A DNA stretch of 64,000 nt from Micromonospora sp. RP3T (GCF_003027925.1 NZ_PYPS01000036.1:1-64000), one strand, 5' to 3'. Positions 37,716 through 46,434 are shown, counted from the stretch's first letter. Notes: generated from the letters alone by a model not told the origin. Made by a program: numbers and translations.

Positions 37716-37973
37716 ATGGACTGGCGCCACGATTCGGTCTGCCGCGACGAGGACCCGGAGCTGTTCTTCCCGATCGGGACGTCCGGCCCGGCTCTCCTGC
37801 AGGTGGAGCAGGCCAAGGCCGTCTGCCGGCGCTGCCCCGTGACCGACCAGTGCCTGCAGTGGGCGCTGGAGTCCGGTCAGGACGCCGGCGTCTGGGGCGG
37901 GATGAGCGAGGAGGAGCGCCGCGCGGTCAAGCGCCGCGGCGGTCTCCGGGTACTGCGCGCTCACTCCGCCTGA
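37716..37973 (+). CDS. wblE: WhiB-family iron-sulfur regulator WblE (WhiB1 orthologue)
   Basis: An 85-residue protein starting MDWRHDSVCRDEDPELFFP, with the four cluster cysteines (C9, then CRRCPVTDQC), the GVWGG turn and a basic C-terminal tail (RRAVKRRGG). It matches the WblE/WhiB1 group closely. It should bind a [4Fe-4S] cluster, react with nitric oxide, and contact the primary sigma factor. ATG 37716 is preferred over the upstream ATG 37698 because family members begin MDWRH; AGGAG lies about 10 bases upstream. Confidence 0.95.
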   Translation: MDWRHDSVCRDEDPELFFPIGTSGPALLQVEQAKAVCRRCPVTDQCLQWALESGQDAGVWGGMSEEERRAVKRRGGLRVLRAHSA

Positions 37974-37987
37974 CCCACTCACGCCGC

Positions 37988-38017
37988 ACGCCCCGGCCGG
38001 GATCCCGGCCGGGGCGT
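37988..38017 (+). terminator. wblE terminator
   Basis: A perfect 30-base palindrome (15-bp arms, ACGCCCCGGCCGGGA and its complement), 14 bases past the wblE stop, followed by TCTGCTGTTCC. It lies between convergent genes. Confidence 0.75.
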
Positions 38018-38072
38018 TCTGCTGTTCCGGAAGCCGGTCAGGCCCGGGGGCGTCCGCGCTCCGGGCCGCCGC

Positions 38073-38810
38073 TCAGGCCGCCGCCACCACCCGCTGCCAC
38101 ACCAGCTCGGCAAGCTCCGGGAGGTCGGTGAGCGGGTCGGCGACCGCCACCGCACCGGCCGAGCGCGCCGCCGCGCGTACCCCGTCGTGGAACCGGCCCG
38201 GCGCCAGGAAGTAGGCGGCCACCGCGACCCGGCGGGCACCCGCCGCGTGCAACCGCCGCACCGCGCCACCCACCTCCGGAGGCGCCGCCGAGGCGTACGA
38301 CACCCGGCAGGGCACGCCCAGCCCGGTGCCGAGCGCCGCGGCGACCCGCCCCACCGAGGCCCGCGCGGCGGCGTCCCGGGTGCCGGCCGCGGCCAGCACC
38401 ACCGCGTCCGCGTCCGCACCGGCGGCCTCGTCCAGCCGGCGTCGCAGGCCGGCCAGCAGCCGACCGTCGACCACGCCGCCGGTCGGCCCCAGCACCTCGG
38501 TCACCCGCACGTCGAGGCCCGCGCCGGCCGCCGCGACCGCCGCCGGGATGTCCACCTTCCGGTGGTACGCGGCGGTCAGCAGCAACGGCACCAGGACCAC
38601 CCGGGAGTGCCCGTCGGCGGCCAGTCGCCGCAGCACGTCGGCCGGCCCGGGATCGGTGTGGTCGAGCCAGGCCGGCAGCACCGACCGGCCGGGACAGCCG
38701 GCGCCCACCGCCCGGGCCAGCGCCCGCGTCGCCTCCGCCGCGCGCGGGTCACGGCTGCCGTGCGCCACCAGCACCACCGGTGACGCGTCGGTCAGGTGTG
38801 CAGGCCGCAC
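38073..38810 (-). CDS. Sirohydrochlorin chelatase-like protein (CbiX family)
   Basis: A 245-residue tandem CbiX-type protein: LVAHGSRDPRAAEA at the start (metal-site His), VPLLLTAAYHRKVDI in the first half, and VAAYFLAPGRFHDGV with the second His region. It would insert iron into sirohydrochlorin to make sirohaem, the cofactor of the sulfite reductase encoded in the same operon. GTG 38810 overlaps cysH by 19 bases; GTG 38777, giving a start next to LVAHG, is an alternative. It is the last gene of the sulfate-reduction operon. Confidence 0.85.
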   Translation of the reverse strand: MRPAHLTDASPVVLVAHGSRDPRAAEATRALARAVGAGCPGRSVLPAWLDHTDPGPADVLRRLAADGHSRVVLVPLLLTAAYHRKVDIPAAVAAAGAGLDVRVTEVLGPTGGVVDGRLLAGLRRRLDEAAGADADAVVLAAAGTRDAAARASVGRVAAALGTGLGVPCRVSYASAAPPEVGGAVRRLHAAGARRVAVAAYFLAPGRFHDGVRAAARSAGAVAVADPLTDLPELAELVWQRVVAAA

Positions 38811-39550
38811 TCGGTCTTCTCGAACATCGCCCAGCGCCCGGCCCGCGGGTCCTCCCCCGCCTTCAGGCGGCGGGTGCACGGCCAGCAGCCGATCGAGCCG
38901 TAGCCCTTGGCGAACAGCTCGTTCACCGGGATGTCGTGGCGGGCCACGTACGCGTCCACCTCACGCTGCGTCCAGGCGGCGATCGGGTTCACCTTGACCT
39001 TGCCGCGACGCGGGTCGAACCCCACCACCGGCGTGTTCGCGCGGGTCGGCGACTCGTCCCGGCGCAGCCCGGCGGCCCAGGCGTCGTACCCGGCCAGCGC
39101 CCGTTCCAACGGCTCCACCTTGCGCAACTGGCAGCAGTCGTCCGGGGACCTGTTGAACAGGCGGGGCCCGTACTGGCCGTCCTGCTGGCCGACGGTCATC
39201 CGGGGACGGATCGAGCGGACCCGCACCGGCATCCGCCGGGCCACCTCGTCGCGCACCCGGAGCGTCTCCGGGAAGTGCAGCCCGGTGTCGAGGAACACCA
39301 CGTCGACGCCGGGCGCGACCCGGGAGACCAGGTGCGCCAGCACCCCGTCGGCCATCGAGCTGGTCACGCAGAACCGCTCGCCGAACGTCCGCACCGCCCA
39401 ACGGGCGATCTCCAGCGCGGGCGCGTCCGCCAGCTCCCGCCCGGCCTCCTCGGCCAGCGCGCGCAGCTCCGCCGGGTCCCGCCGCGCCGGGTCGGCCGGA
39501 GCCGCGCCGCCGACCAGACCCAGACCGGCGGCGGAGACCAGGCCGGTCAC
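38792..39550 (-). CDS. cysH: Assimilatory APS reductase
   Basis: A 252-residue PAPS-reductase-family protein. The paired cysteines DDCCQLRKV and GCWPC show that it binds a [4Fe-4S] cluster, marking it as the adenylyl-sulfate (APS) type; the catalytic Cys is in the C-terminal ECGLHT. It reduces activated sulfate to sulfite with thioredoxin. GTG 39550 overlaps the upstream small gene as GTGA. No sulfate adenylyltransferase is in the window. Confidence 0.94.
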   Translation of the reverse strand: MTGLVSAAGLGLVGGAAPADPARRDPAELRALAEEAGRELADAPALEIARWAVRTFGERFCVTSSMADGVLAHLVSRVAPGVDVVFLDTGLHFPETLRVRDEVARRMPVRVRSIRPRMTVGQQDGQYGPRLFNRSPDDCCQLRKVEPLERALAGYDAWAAGLRRDESPTRANTPVVGFDPRRGKVKVNPIAAWTQREVDAYVARHDIPVNELFAKGYGSIGCWPCTRRLKAGEDPRAGRWAMFEKTECGLHT

Positions 39551-39705
39551 CGGGCCACCGCCCGGCTCAGCAGCCCGGTGAACTTCACCGAGAAGACCCG
39601 CGCGCAGGCGTGGCACTCCCAGGCGCCGTGCCCGGCCTCGTGCGGTCGCAGGTCCTCCTCCCCGCAGTACGGGCAGTAGAGAGGCGCAGATCGAGCGTCA
39701 CTCAC
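39547..39705 (-). CDS. Small zinc-ribbon protein of the sulfate-reduction operon
   Basis: A 52-residue protein with two CxxC pairs, LYCPYCGEE (residues 9-17) and WECHACARVF (29-38), a classic zinc ribbon, then a short helix. It overlaps sir upstream and cysH downstream, each by a GTGA. Small zinc-ribbon proteins at this position occur in other actinobacterial sir-cysH operons. Role unknown: perhaps an electron-transfer or assembly partner of one of the two reductases. Confidence 0.8.
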   Translation of the reverse strand: MSDARSAPLYCPYCGEEDLRPHEAGHGAWECHACARVFSVKFTGLLSRAVAR

Positions 39706-41411
39706 CGGAGCTCCTCCTCGTCGACTCTGATGACCCAGTTGGCGAAGCTCTCGCCGTCGGTCCGACCGGCCAGGTAGCGGCGGGCCAGCCGTTCCACGTA
39801 CTCCGGAAGCTCGTCGGCCGTGGTCTTCAGGCCGCGCAGCTTGCGGCCGAAGCCGGCGGTCTGCCCGGCGGCCATGCCGAGGCCGCCGCCCAGGTGCACC
39901 TGGAAGCCCTCGACCTGCCGCCCGTCCGGACCGACCACGAGCTGGCCCTTGAGCCCGATGTCCGCGACCTGGGTACGGGCGCAGGCGTTCGGGCAGCCGT
40001 TCAGGTGGATGGAGATGTCCGCGTCGAAGTCCCGCAGCCGCTCCTCCAGCCGGGCCACCAGCTCCTCACCGCGCCGCTTGGTCTCCACGATGGCCAGCTT
40101 GCAGAACTCGATGCCGGTGCAGGCCATGGTGCCGCGCCGCCAGGCCGACGGCCGGGCCTCCAGACCGATCCCGCGCAGCGCCGTCACCAGCTCCTCGGTC
40201 CGCTCCGGCGCGACGTCCAGCACCAGCAGCTTCTGGTACGGGGTGAGCCGCACCCGGCCGCTGCCGTGCGCCTCGACCACGTCGGCCAGCGCGGCGAGCT
40301 GGGTGCCGGACACCCGGCCCACCACCGGGGCCGCGCCGACGTAGTTCGCGCCGTCGCGCTGCGGGTGCACGCCGATGTGGTCGACCGGCTTCGCCGGCAG
40401 CTCCGCGGCCGGCCCGTCCAGCAGCGCCCGGCCCAGGTACTCCTTCTCCAACACCTCGCGGAAGTGCTCCACGCCCCAGTCCGCGACCAGGAACTTCAAC
40501 CGGGCGCGGTTGCGCAGCCGGCGGTAGCCGTAGTCACGGAAGATGCCGACCACGCCGGCCCACACGTCCGGCACCTCGTCCAGCGGCACCCAGACGCCGA
40601 GCCGCTTGGCCAGCATCGGGTTGGTGGAGAGCCCGCCGCCGACCCAGACGTCGAAGCCGGGACCGTGCTCCGGGTGTTCGACCCCGAGGAGCGCGATGTC
40701 GTTCGCCTCGTACGGCGTGTCGACCAGCCACGAGATCGACGTCTTGAACTTGCGGGGCAGGTTGGAGAACTGCTTGTCGCCGACGTACCGGCGGACGATC
40801 TCGTCGATGGCCGGGGTCGGATCGAGCACCTCGTCCCGGGCCACGCCGGCGACCGGGCTGCCGAGCACGATCCGGGGGCAGTCGCCGCACGCCTCGGTGG
40901 TCTGCAGGCCGACCGCCTCCAGCCGGCGCCAGATCTCCGGCATGTCCTCGACCCGGATCCAGTGGTACTGGATGTTCTGCCGGTCGGTGATGTCGGCGGT
41001 GTCCCGGGCGAACTCACGGGAGATCTCCGCGACCACCCGGAGCTGGGCCAGGCTGAGCTGACCGCCGTCCACCCGCACCCGGAGCATGAAGAACTCGTCC
41101 TCCAGCTCGTGCGGCTCCAGCACGGCGGTGCGCCCGCCGTCGATGCCGGCCTTGCGCTGGGTGTAGAGCCCCCACCAGCGGAACCGGCCGCGCAGGTCCT
41201 GCGGGTCGATCGAGGCGAAGCCCCGGTGGGCGTAGATGTTCTCGATCCGGTCCCGCACGTTCAGCGGGTCGTCGTCCTTCTTGATCCGCTCGTTGGGGTT
41301 GAGCGGCTCGCGGTGCCCGAGCGCCCACTGGCCCTCGCCGCGCGGCCGGCGGGGTGCCCGGGCGACGGGAGCCGAAGCGTCCGAGCGGGTGGGGGTGCTG
41401 CTGACCGCCAT
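39702..41411 (-). CDS. sir: Ferredoxin-type sulfite reductase
   Basis: A 569-residue sirohaem enzyme: two nitrite/sulfite reductase half-domains, DRQNIQYHWIR (substrate-side region), TEACGDCPR, the iron-sulfur cysteines ACTGIEFC and GCPNAC, and a final GGGLGMAAG block. It reduces sulfite to sulfide for cysteine synthesis. A nitrite reductase has the same fold, but linkage to cysH, a chelatase and the cysteine leader peptide favours sulfite. ATG 41411 has CGGAGGA 8 bases upstream. Confidence 0.93.
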   Translation of the reverse strand: MAVSSTPTRSDASAPVARAPRRPRGEGQWALGHREPLNPNERIKKDDDPLNVRDRIENIYAHRGFASIDPQDLRGRFRWWGLYTQRKAGIDGGRTAVLEPHELEDEFFMLRVRVDGGQLSLAQLRVVAEISREFARDTADITDRQNIQYHWIRVEDMPEIWRRLEAVGLQTTEACGDCPRIVLGSPVAGVARDEVLDPTPAIDEIVRRYVGDKQFSNLPRKFKTSISWLVDTPYEANDIALLGVEHPEHGPGFDVWVGGGLSTNPMLAKRLGVWVPLDEVPDVWAGVVGIFRDYGYRRLRNRARLKFLVADWGVEHFREVLEKEYLGRALLDGPAAELPAKPVDHIGVHPQRDGANYVGAAPVVGRVSGTQLAALADVVEAHGSGRVRLTPYQKLLVLDVAPERTEELVTALRGIGLEARPSAWRRGTMACTGIEFCKLAIVETKRRGEELVARLEERLRDFDADISIHLNGCPNACARTQVADIGLKGQLVVGPDGRQVEGFQVHLGGGLGMAAGQTAGFGRKLRGLKTTADELPEYVERLARRYLAGRTDGESFANWVIRVDEEELR

Positions 41412-41541
41412 CGCGGCGTCCTCCGTTGTCTGCTGCGGTGCCTGGGAGCGCGGACGCGGCGGCCGGCCCTGGGGAGGGCCGTGGACGGCGGTGTCGCTGA
41501 CGGCCGGCGCGGAGCGCCCGAGACAAATGGGTCGGGCGTCG

Positions 41542-41628
41542 TCAGTGGGCCGGACAGATCGCGCTGCGCACGCGGCCGTAGTCGACGTGGCGACGGGCCA
41601 CGAAGCGGCGGACGACAGCGGCGGTCAT
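41542..41628 (-). CDS. Cysteine-sensing leader peptide of the sir operon
   Basis: A 28-codon open frame ending ARRHVDYGRVRSAICPAH. The RRHVDxxRVxSAxC pattern is that of the actinobacterial putative leader peptides found upstream of sulfur genes. It lies 131 bases before sir on the same strand. Slow translation at the single near-terminal Cys codon when cysteine is short is the expected sensing step. ATG 41637 (MRHM) is an alternative in-frame start; GAGG lies just before ATG 41628. Confidence 0.75.
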   Translation of the reverse strand: MTAAVVRRFVARRHVDYGRVRSAICPAH

Positions 41629-41637
41629 GTGCCTCAT

Positions 41638-41948
41638 GCTGCCACACCGCCGGACCACCGGCTAGCGGCCGCCCCGCCGATCCCACATCACGGACGTCCC
41701 ACCTCGATCGACGACCGTCCACCCCTCACCCCCCGTGACCAGCATCACTTCCCTCACCCGTTCTCCACCCCACCCCAACCCACCCCCGCGCCACCCCCAG
41801 GGCCCCCTCCCCCGGTCGATCATGAAGTTGGCGGCGACAAAAGGGACGGCGGACGCGGCCAACCTCATGATCGACGAGCCGGGAGGCCTCGGTGGGGGCC
41901 CGAGCCGGGGGGAATTGGTGGAGCGGGTCGGCGGGGGTGGGCGGGCGT
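41638..41948. other. Non-coding stretch between sir leader and glycosyltransferase
   Basis: No gene seen. It contains C-rich runs (41766-41814, capable of G-quadruplex formation on the minus strand) immediately before GATC-family hairpin copy 4. The sir-operon promoter must lie at its left end but shows no clear consensus. Confidence 0.4.
41816..41874. repeat. GATC-family intergenic hairpin, copy 4
   Basis: 17-bp arms (TCGATCATGAAGTTGGC at 41816-41832; complement at 41858-41874), one mismatch, a 25-base loop. A C-rich tract precedes it. Located between divergent genes, so termination is not its obvious job here. Confidence 0.7.
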
Positions 41949-43619
41949 GTGACGCTGCGGAGTGTGAGCGCGTTCACCGAATCTGCGCCGGGTCGGGGTC
42001 GGGCCGGTCGGCCGGTGTGGGCGGTCCCCGGGCTGGTCACGCTGGCGATCACGCTGGTCGGGCTCGGGCACGCGCAGCCCTGGCGGGACGAGTTGGCCAC
42101 CTGGAGCGCCGCGACCCGCCCGCTGCCGGACCTGGCCCGGCTGACCCGCACCATCGACGCCGCCACCGGACCGTACTACCTGCTCATGCACGGGTGGACC
42201 ACGCTGGCCGGCACCTCCCCCACGGCGCTGCGGCTGCCCTCCGCGCTCGCCATGGCGGCCGCCGCCGCGCTGACCGCCCGGCTCGGCGCGCGCCTGGCCG
42301 GCGACCGGGCCGGGCTCCTGGCCGGGCTGCTGTTCGCCGTCCTGCCCGCCACCTCGCGCTACGGCCAGGAGGCCCGCCCGTACGCGCTCGCCACGCTGCT
42401 CGCCGTGCTCGCCACGCTGCTGCTGGTCGACGCGTTGCGCCGGCCGTCCCGGCGGCGCTGGGCCGGGTACGCGGTCGCGGTCGCCGCCCTCGGCCTGCTC
42501 CACCTGGTCGCGCTCACGGTGCTCGCCGCGCATGCCGTGGCGGTGCTGCTGACCGCCGCCCGCGGCCCGACCGCCGCCGGCCTCGACCCGACCGACCAGC
42601 CCCGACCCGACGTCCTCGACGCGCCCCCGCCCGGCGACCCGGGGGCGGCAGCGGTGCACCTGGCCGGCGGGGCGGCACCGGCGTCCGGCCGGCGGGTGCT
42701 CGCGTGGTGGCTGCTGGCGCTGCTACCGGCCGGCGCGCTCGTCACCCCGCTGGCCTCGACCGCCCGGGGCCAGCGCGGCCGGCAGCTCGACTGGGTCGAT
42801 CCGGCCCGCCTGCCGGACCTGGCGTCGTTGCCGGGCGGGCTGGCGCAGAGCGGCGTGGTGGGCGGGTTCCTGCTGGGACTCGCCGCCCTCGGGACGGTTC
42901 GGCTCGGTCGGCGGGCGCTGTTGCCCGGAGCGGCGGCGCTGCTGCCGGTTCTGCTGCTCTTCACCGCCGGCACGCTGATCCCGCTCTGGGTGACCCGCTA
43001 CCTGCTCTTCATCGTGCCGTTCGGCTGTCTGCTGGCCGGGGCCGCGCTGGCCGCGGCGACGCCGGAGGGCACCCGATCGGCCGTGGCGGGACCACTCGAA
43101 TCAGCGCCGCCCGGCACAGCACCGCGCGGAACGAGGCCGGGCGGGACCGGGCTCGGGGCGGCGCTGGCCGTGATCGTCCTGGCCGGGCTGCTCGGGCTGC
43201 CCGATCAGGCGGCGTTGCGGCGTACCCACGAGTGGCCCCGCAGCGCTCCGGTCGACTACGCGGGCGCGGCCGGGATCGTCGCCGCCGGTGAACGACCGGG
43301 CGACGCGATCGTGTACTCCCCCCGGGACGGCTGGCTCTTCCCGGATCTGGGCCTGGCGTACCACCTGGGGTCCCGGCTGCCCCGCGACGTGCTGGTGGTC
43401 CGCGACCAGCGGGCGGACGCGAGCCTCTGGGCCACCGAGTGCGGCGACCCGGCGCGGTGCCTGGCCGGCGTGGACCGGGTCTGGCTGGTGGTCACCGGGC
43501 GCCGGGCGGATCCGCTGGCGGCGGTGCCCGGCGCGAAGGGCGAGGCGCTGCGGGACGGCTTCACGGTCCGCCAGGTCTGGCCCCGCCCGGGGCTCACGGT
43601 GGCGTTGCTCACCCGGTGA
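41949..43619 (+). CDS. Polytopic glycosyltransferase (GT39/ArnT-like)
   Basis: A 556-residue membrane protein with about ten helices. The first extracytoplasmic loop holds QPWRDELATW, where the Asp-Glu pair is the catalytic/metal site of lipid-linked sugar transferases. Also YGQEARPYALAT, a common block of this family. A soluble C-terminal domain (from about residue 435) ends the protein. It should move a sugar from a polyprenyl-phosphate donor to an extracytoplasmic acceptor. GTG 41949 has GGGTGGGCGGGCGT before it; GTG 41964 is an alternative. Confidence 0.8.
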   Translation: MTLRSVSAFTESAPGRGRAGRPVWAVPGLVTLAITLVGLGHAQPWRDELATWSAATRPLPDLARLTRTIDAATGPYYLLMHGWTTLAGTSPTALRLPSALAMAAAAALTARLGARLAGDRAGLLAGLLFAVLPATSRYGQEARPYALATLLAVLATLLLVDALRRPSRRRWAGYAVAVAALGLLHLVALTVLAAHAVAVLLTAARGPTAAGLDPTDQPRPDVLDAPPPGDPGAAAVHLAGGAAPASGRRVLAWWLLALLPAGALVTPLASTARGQRGRQLDWVDPARLPDLASLPGGLAQSGVVGGFLLGLAALGTVRLGRRALLPGAAALLPVLLLFTAGTLIPLWVTRYLLFIVPFGCLLAGAALAAATPEGTRSAVAGPLESAPPGTAPRGTRPGGTGLGAALAVIVLAGLLGLPDQAALRRTHEWPRSAPVDYAGAAGIVAAGERPGDAIVYSPRDGWLFPDLGLAYHLGSRLPRDVLVVRDQRADASLWATECGDPARCLAGVDRVWLVVTGRRADPLAAVPGAKGEALRDGFTVRQVWPRPGLTVALLTR

Positions 43620-43635
43620 GGCGGGCGGGCGGGCG

Positions 43636-45198
43636 TCAGGGCGGTCCCGCCCGGCCGGTGAGACGGTCGGTGGTGCCGCGGGCCAGCGGGACGACGAGCG
43701 CCGCCTCGGTGCCACCGGCGGTGCCGTTGCGCAGCTCGATGGTGCCGCGCAGCTCGCCGGTGACGAGCGCCCGGACGATCTGGAGCCCCAGGTTGCCGCC
43801 GCGCTCGGCGTCGAACTGCTCGGGCAGGCCGCGACCGTTGTCGGTGACCGAGACGTGGAGCTGCTTGCGGTGCCGGTGCACCGAGACCACCACCTCGGGT
43901 CGCGGCGCGTCCGCCGGGGCTGGGGCGACCTCCTCGTCGGCCGGCGGGAAGCCGTGTTCCACGGCGTTGAGGAGCAGCTCGTTGAGCACCATCACCAGCG
44001 ACGTGGCGATCTCGGCGGGCAGGACGCCGAAGCTGCCCCTGCGACGCATGCCGACGGTCACCTCGGTGGCGGCCACCTCGGTCGCGGCGCTGGCCACCCG
44101 GTCCACGATGCCGTCGAACTCGACCGCCTCGTCGCTGGACATGGAGAGCGTCTCGTGCACCAGCGCGATCGAGGCGACCCGGCGTACCGATTCCTCCAGC
44201 GCGACGCGGGCCTCCGGCATGGCGACCCGGCGGGCCTGGAGGCGCAGCAGCGCGGCGACGGTCTGGAGGTTGTTCTTCACCCGGTGGTGGATCTCCCGGA
44301 TGGTGGCGTCCTTGGTGATCAGGGCGCGGTCCCGGCGGCGTACCTCGGTGATGTCGCGGACCAGCACCAACGCGCCGATCGGCACACCGGCGGGCATCAG
44401 CGGCAGTGCCCGGGTGAGCATGGTGGCGCCCCGCGCGTCGATCTCGCGGCGCGGCGGGGCCTCGCCGCGCAGCGCGGCGAGCACCGCGTTGCCGGCGTCG
44501 GTGCCCTCCAGGGGGTCGCCGGCGAGGCGGCGGTGCAGCTTGGCCAGGTCCTCCCCGACCAGGTGGGAGGCGAAGCCCAGCCGGCGGTACGCGGACTGCG
44601 CGTTCGGGCTGGCGTAGGTGACCTTGCCGTTGGCGTCGAGCCGCACCAGCCCGTCGCCGACCCGGGGTGCGGAGGTGGTCTCGCCCGGGTGCCGGGGCGG
44701 CGGGAACGTGCCGTCGGCGATCATCTGGGCCAGGTCGTCGGCGGTGGTCAGGTAGTTGAGTTCGAGCTGGCTCGGGGTACGCGCGGTGGAGAGGTTGGTG
44801 TCCCGCCCGACCACGGCGACCACCTCGCCGCCCTCCCCGTCGCCGGTGCGCAGCCGCACCGGGATGGCCTCGTGCCGGGCCGGCACGTCGCCGTACCAGA
44901 CCGGGTCGCCCTCCCGCCAGATCCGGCCCTGCCGGTGGGCCACCTCCAGGTGCGCCACCTCGGGCCCGCCGACGATGCGGCCGACCTGGTCGTCGAGGTA
45001 GGCGGTCGGGGCGGTGGTGGGGCGCACCTGGGCCACGCAGAGGAACGTGCCGTCGCCGTCCACCGGCACCCAGAGCAGCAGGTCGGCGAAGGAGAGGTCG
45101 GACAGCAACTGCCAGTCGCCGGCGATCCGGTGGAGGTGGTCGATGTCGGCCGGCCGGAGCGTGGTGTGCTCCTCGGCGAGGTCACGGAGGGTGGACAC
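43636..45198 (-). CDS. pdtaS: PdtaS-type cytosolic sensor histidine kinase
   Basis: A 520-residue kinase: an N-terminal GAF-like domain (about 1-150), a PAS domain (about 180-290), HisKA_2 with the phospho-acceptor in EIHHRVKNNLQTV, and HATPase_c (LNELLLNAVEHGF, DNGRGLP, GLQIVRALV). No membrane helices. This is the layout of PdtaS, whose partner PdtaR is an ANTAR RNA-binding regulator; PdtaR is not in the window. It lies near wblE, as in mycobacteria. GTG 45198 has a GGGG upstream. Confidence 0.92.
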   Translation of the reverse strand: MSTLRDLAEEHTTLRPADIDHLHRIAGDWQLLSDLSFADLLLWVPVDGDGTFLCVAQVRPTTAPTAYLDDQVGRIVGGPEVAHLEVAHRQGRIWREGDPVWYGDVPARHEAIPVRLRTGDGEGGEVVAVVGRDTNLSTARTPSQLELNYLTTADDLAQMIADGTFPPPRHPGETTSAPRVGDGLVRLDANGKVTYASPNAQSAYRRLGFASHLVGEDLAKLHRRLAGDPLEGTDAGNAVLAALRGEAPPRREIDARGATMLTRALPLMPAGVPIGALVLVRDITEVRRRDRALITKDATIREIHHRVKNNLQTVAALLRLQARRVAMPEARVALEESVRRVASIALVHETLSMSSDEAVEFDGIVDRVASAATEVAATEVTVGMRRRGSFGVLPAEIATSLVMVLNELLLNAVEHGFPPADEEVAPAPADAPRPEVVVSVHRHRKQLHVSVTDNGRGLPEQFDAERGGNLGLQIVRALVTGELRGTIELRNGTAGGTEAALVVPLARGTTDRLTGRAGPP

Positions 45199-45222
45199 GC
45201 CCCACAGCGTGCCACGCCCGGC

Positions 45223-46251
45223 TCACATCGTGGTCGTGACCTTCTTCAACCCACGCGGCGCGTCCGGGTCCTCGCCGCGGGTCAGCGCCAGCGCCAGCGC
45301 GAGCCGTTGCAGCGGCAGGATATCGAGCAGCGGCGCGTACCGCTCGTCGACCTCGGGGACCGCCATCCGGGTCTCCCCGACGTCGGCGGAGCCGACCACC
45401 ACCACGTCGGCCCGGCGTTCGCCGAGGCGGGGCAGCACCTCCCGCATCGACGTGCCGCCGGGGCCGGAGCCGACCACGGCGAGCACCGGCACGTCCGGGT
45501 CGGTCATGGCGAGCGGGCCGTGCAGCAGGTCGGCGCCGGAGAAGGCGAGCGCCGGCAGGTACGACGTCTCCATCAGTTTGAGCGCCGCCTCCCGGGCGGT
45601 CGGGTACGCGTAGCCCCGGCCGGTGGTGACGAGCTGGGCGGCGAACCGGTAGCGCGGGGCGAGCCGGGCCGGGGTGTCGTCGGCGAGCGTGCGGGCGGCC
45701 AGTTCGGGCAGGCGGGCCAGCGCGGCCCGCTCGTCGGCGGGCAGCACGCCGTCGCCGGCGCGTACGCCCTCGACGAGCATGAGCAGCGCGAGCAGCTCGG
45801 CGGTGTAGGTCTTGGTGGCGGCGACCGCCCGCTCGTGGCCGGCGGCCACGTCGACGCTCAGCTCGGCGGTCTCCACCAGCGGCGAGTCGGGGTTGTTGGT
45901 GACGGCCAGGGTGAGCGCGCCGGAGGCGCGGGCCACCCGGAGCACCTCGGCGAGGTCGGGCGAGCCGCCGCTCTGGCTGACGCCGACGACGAGCGCGTCG
46001 GACAGGTCGGGGCGGGCGCCGAAGACGGTGATCGCGCTGGGCGAGGCGAGCCCGGCGGGCAGGCCGAGGCGGATCTCGGTGAGGTACGCCGCGTAGAGCG
46101 CCGCGTGGTCGGAGGTGCCCCGGGCGGTGAAGACCACGTGCCGGGGTCGTCGCTCGGCGACGGCCGCCGCGACCCGGGCGATGGCGTCCGCGTGCTCGGC
46201 GGTGAGCAGGCGCTCGTAGCCGGCCGGCTGCTCGTCGATGTCGGCGGCCAT
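45223..46251 (-). CDS. SIS-domain sugar-phosphate aminotransferase/isomerase-like protein
   Basis: A 342-residue protein of two SIS domains without the glutaminase domain of GlmS. Motifs: ARGTSDHAALYA, GVSQSGGSPDLAEV and TYTAELLALLMLVEG in domain 1; ETSYLPALAFSGADLLHGP in domain 2. It fits the GlmS-C/AgaS group that deaminates or isomerises aminosugar phosphates. ATG 46251 has CAGGGG at good spacing; GTG 46272 with AAGGGGG is an alternative. Aminosugar catabolism is inferred from the family. Confidence 0.87.
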   Translation of the reverse strand: MAADIDEQPAGYERLLTAEHADAIARVAAAVAERRPRHVVFTARGTSDHAALYAAYLTEIRLGLPAGLASPSAITVFGARPDLSDALVVGVSQSGGSPDLAEVLRVARASGALTLAVTNNPDSPLVETAELSVDVAAGHERAVAATKTYTAELLALLMLVEGVRAGDGVLPADERAALARLPELAARTLADDTPARLAPRYRFAAQLVTTGRGYAYPTAREAALKLMETSYLPALAFSGADLLHGPLAMTDPDVPVLAVVGSGPGGTSMREVLPRLGERRADVVVVGSADVGETRMAVPEVDERYAPLLDILPLQRLALALALTRGEDPDAPRGLKKVTTTM

Positions 46252-46281
46252 GCCGGCCCCTGGACGTGTCACCCCGCACCC

Positions 46282-46387
46282 CCTTCTGCGCGATTGCCGC
46301 GCGTTCGGTGCTCAGTCTTGCACGTTTGCGCCGCAGAAGGCAAAGCAATGAGCAGTAGTGCGCAGTGGATCACCACTTGTCGACAAG
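46282..46387. promoter_or_regulatory. Inverted repeats in the SIS/TPR divergent promoter region
   Basis: Three inverted repeats: CCTTCTGCG (46282-46290) pairing with 46332-46340; AGTGGATCACCACT (46364-46377, 5-bp arms, GntR-like spacing); and the perfect palindrome CTTGTCGACAAG (46376-46387). TAGGCT at 46394-46399 may be a -10 for the TPR gene. Binding proteins unknown. Confidence 0.35.
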
Positions 46388-46434
46388 ATCCCCTAGGCTT
46401 GCCCGGCTGACCGACCCGCCGGCGAGAGGACGAC

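Noticed and set aside
37529..37816. A 95-codon minus-strand frame over the wblE leader and start
   Set aside because: Half of it is antisense to wblE, and the rest has no ribosome site or similarity.
43288..46410. A 1040-codon plus-strand frame across pdtaS and the SIS gene
   Set aside because: Spans two real minus-strand genes and their spacer; low-complexity R/G/H composition and no domain.
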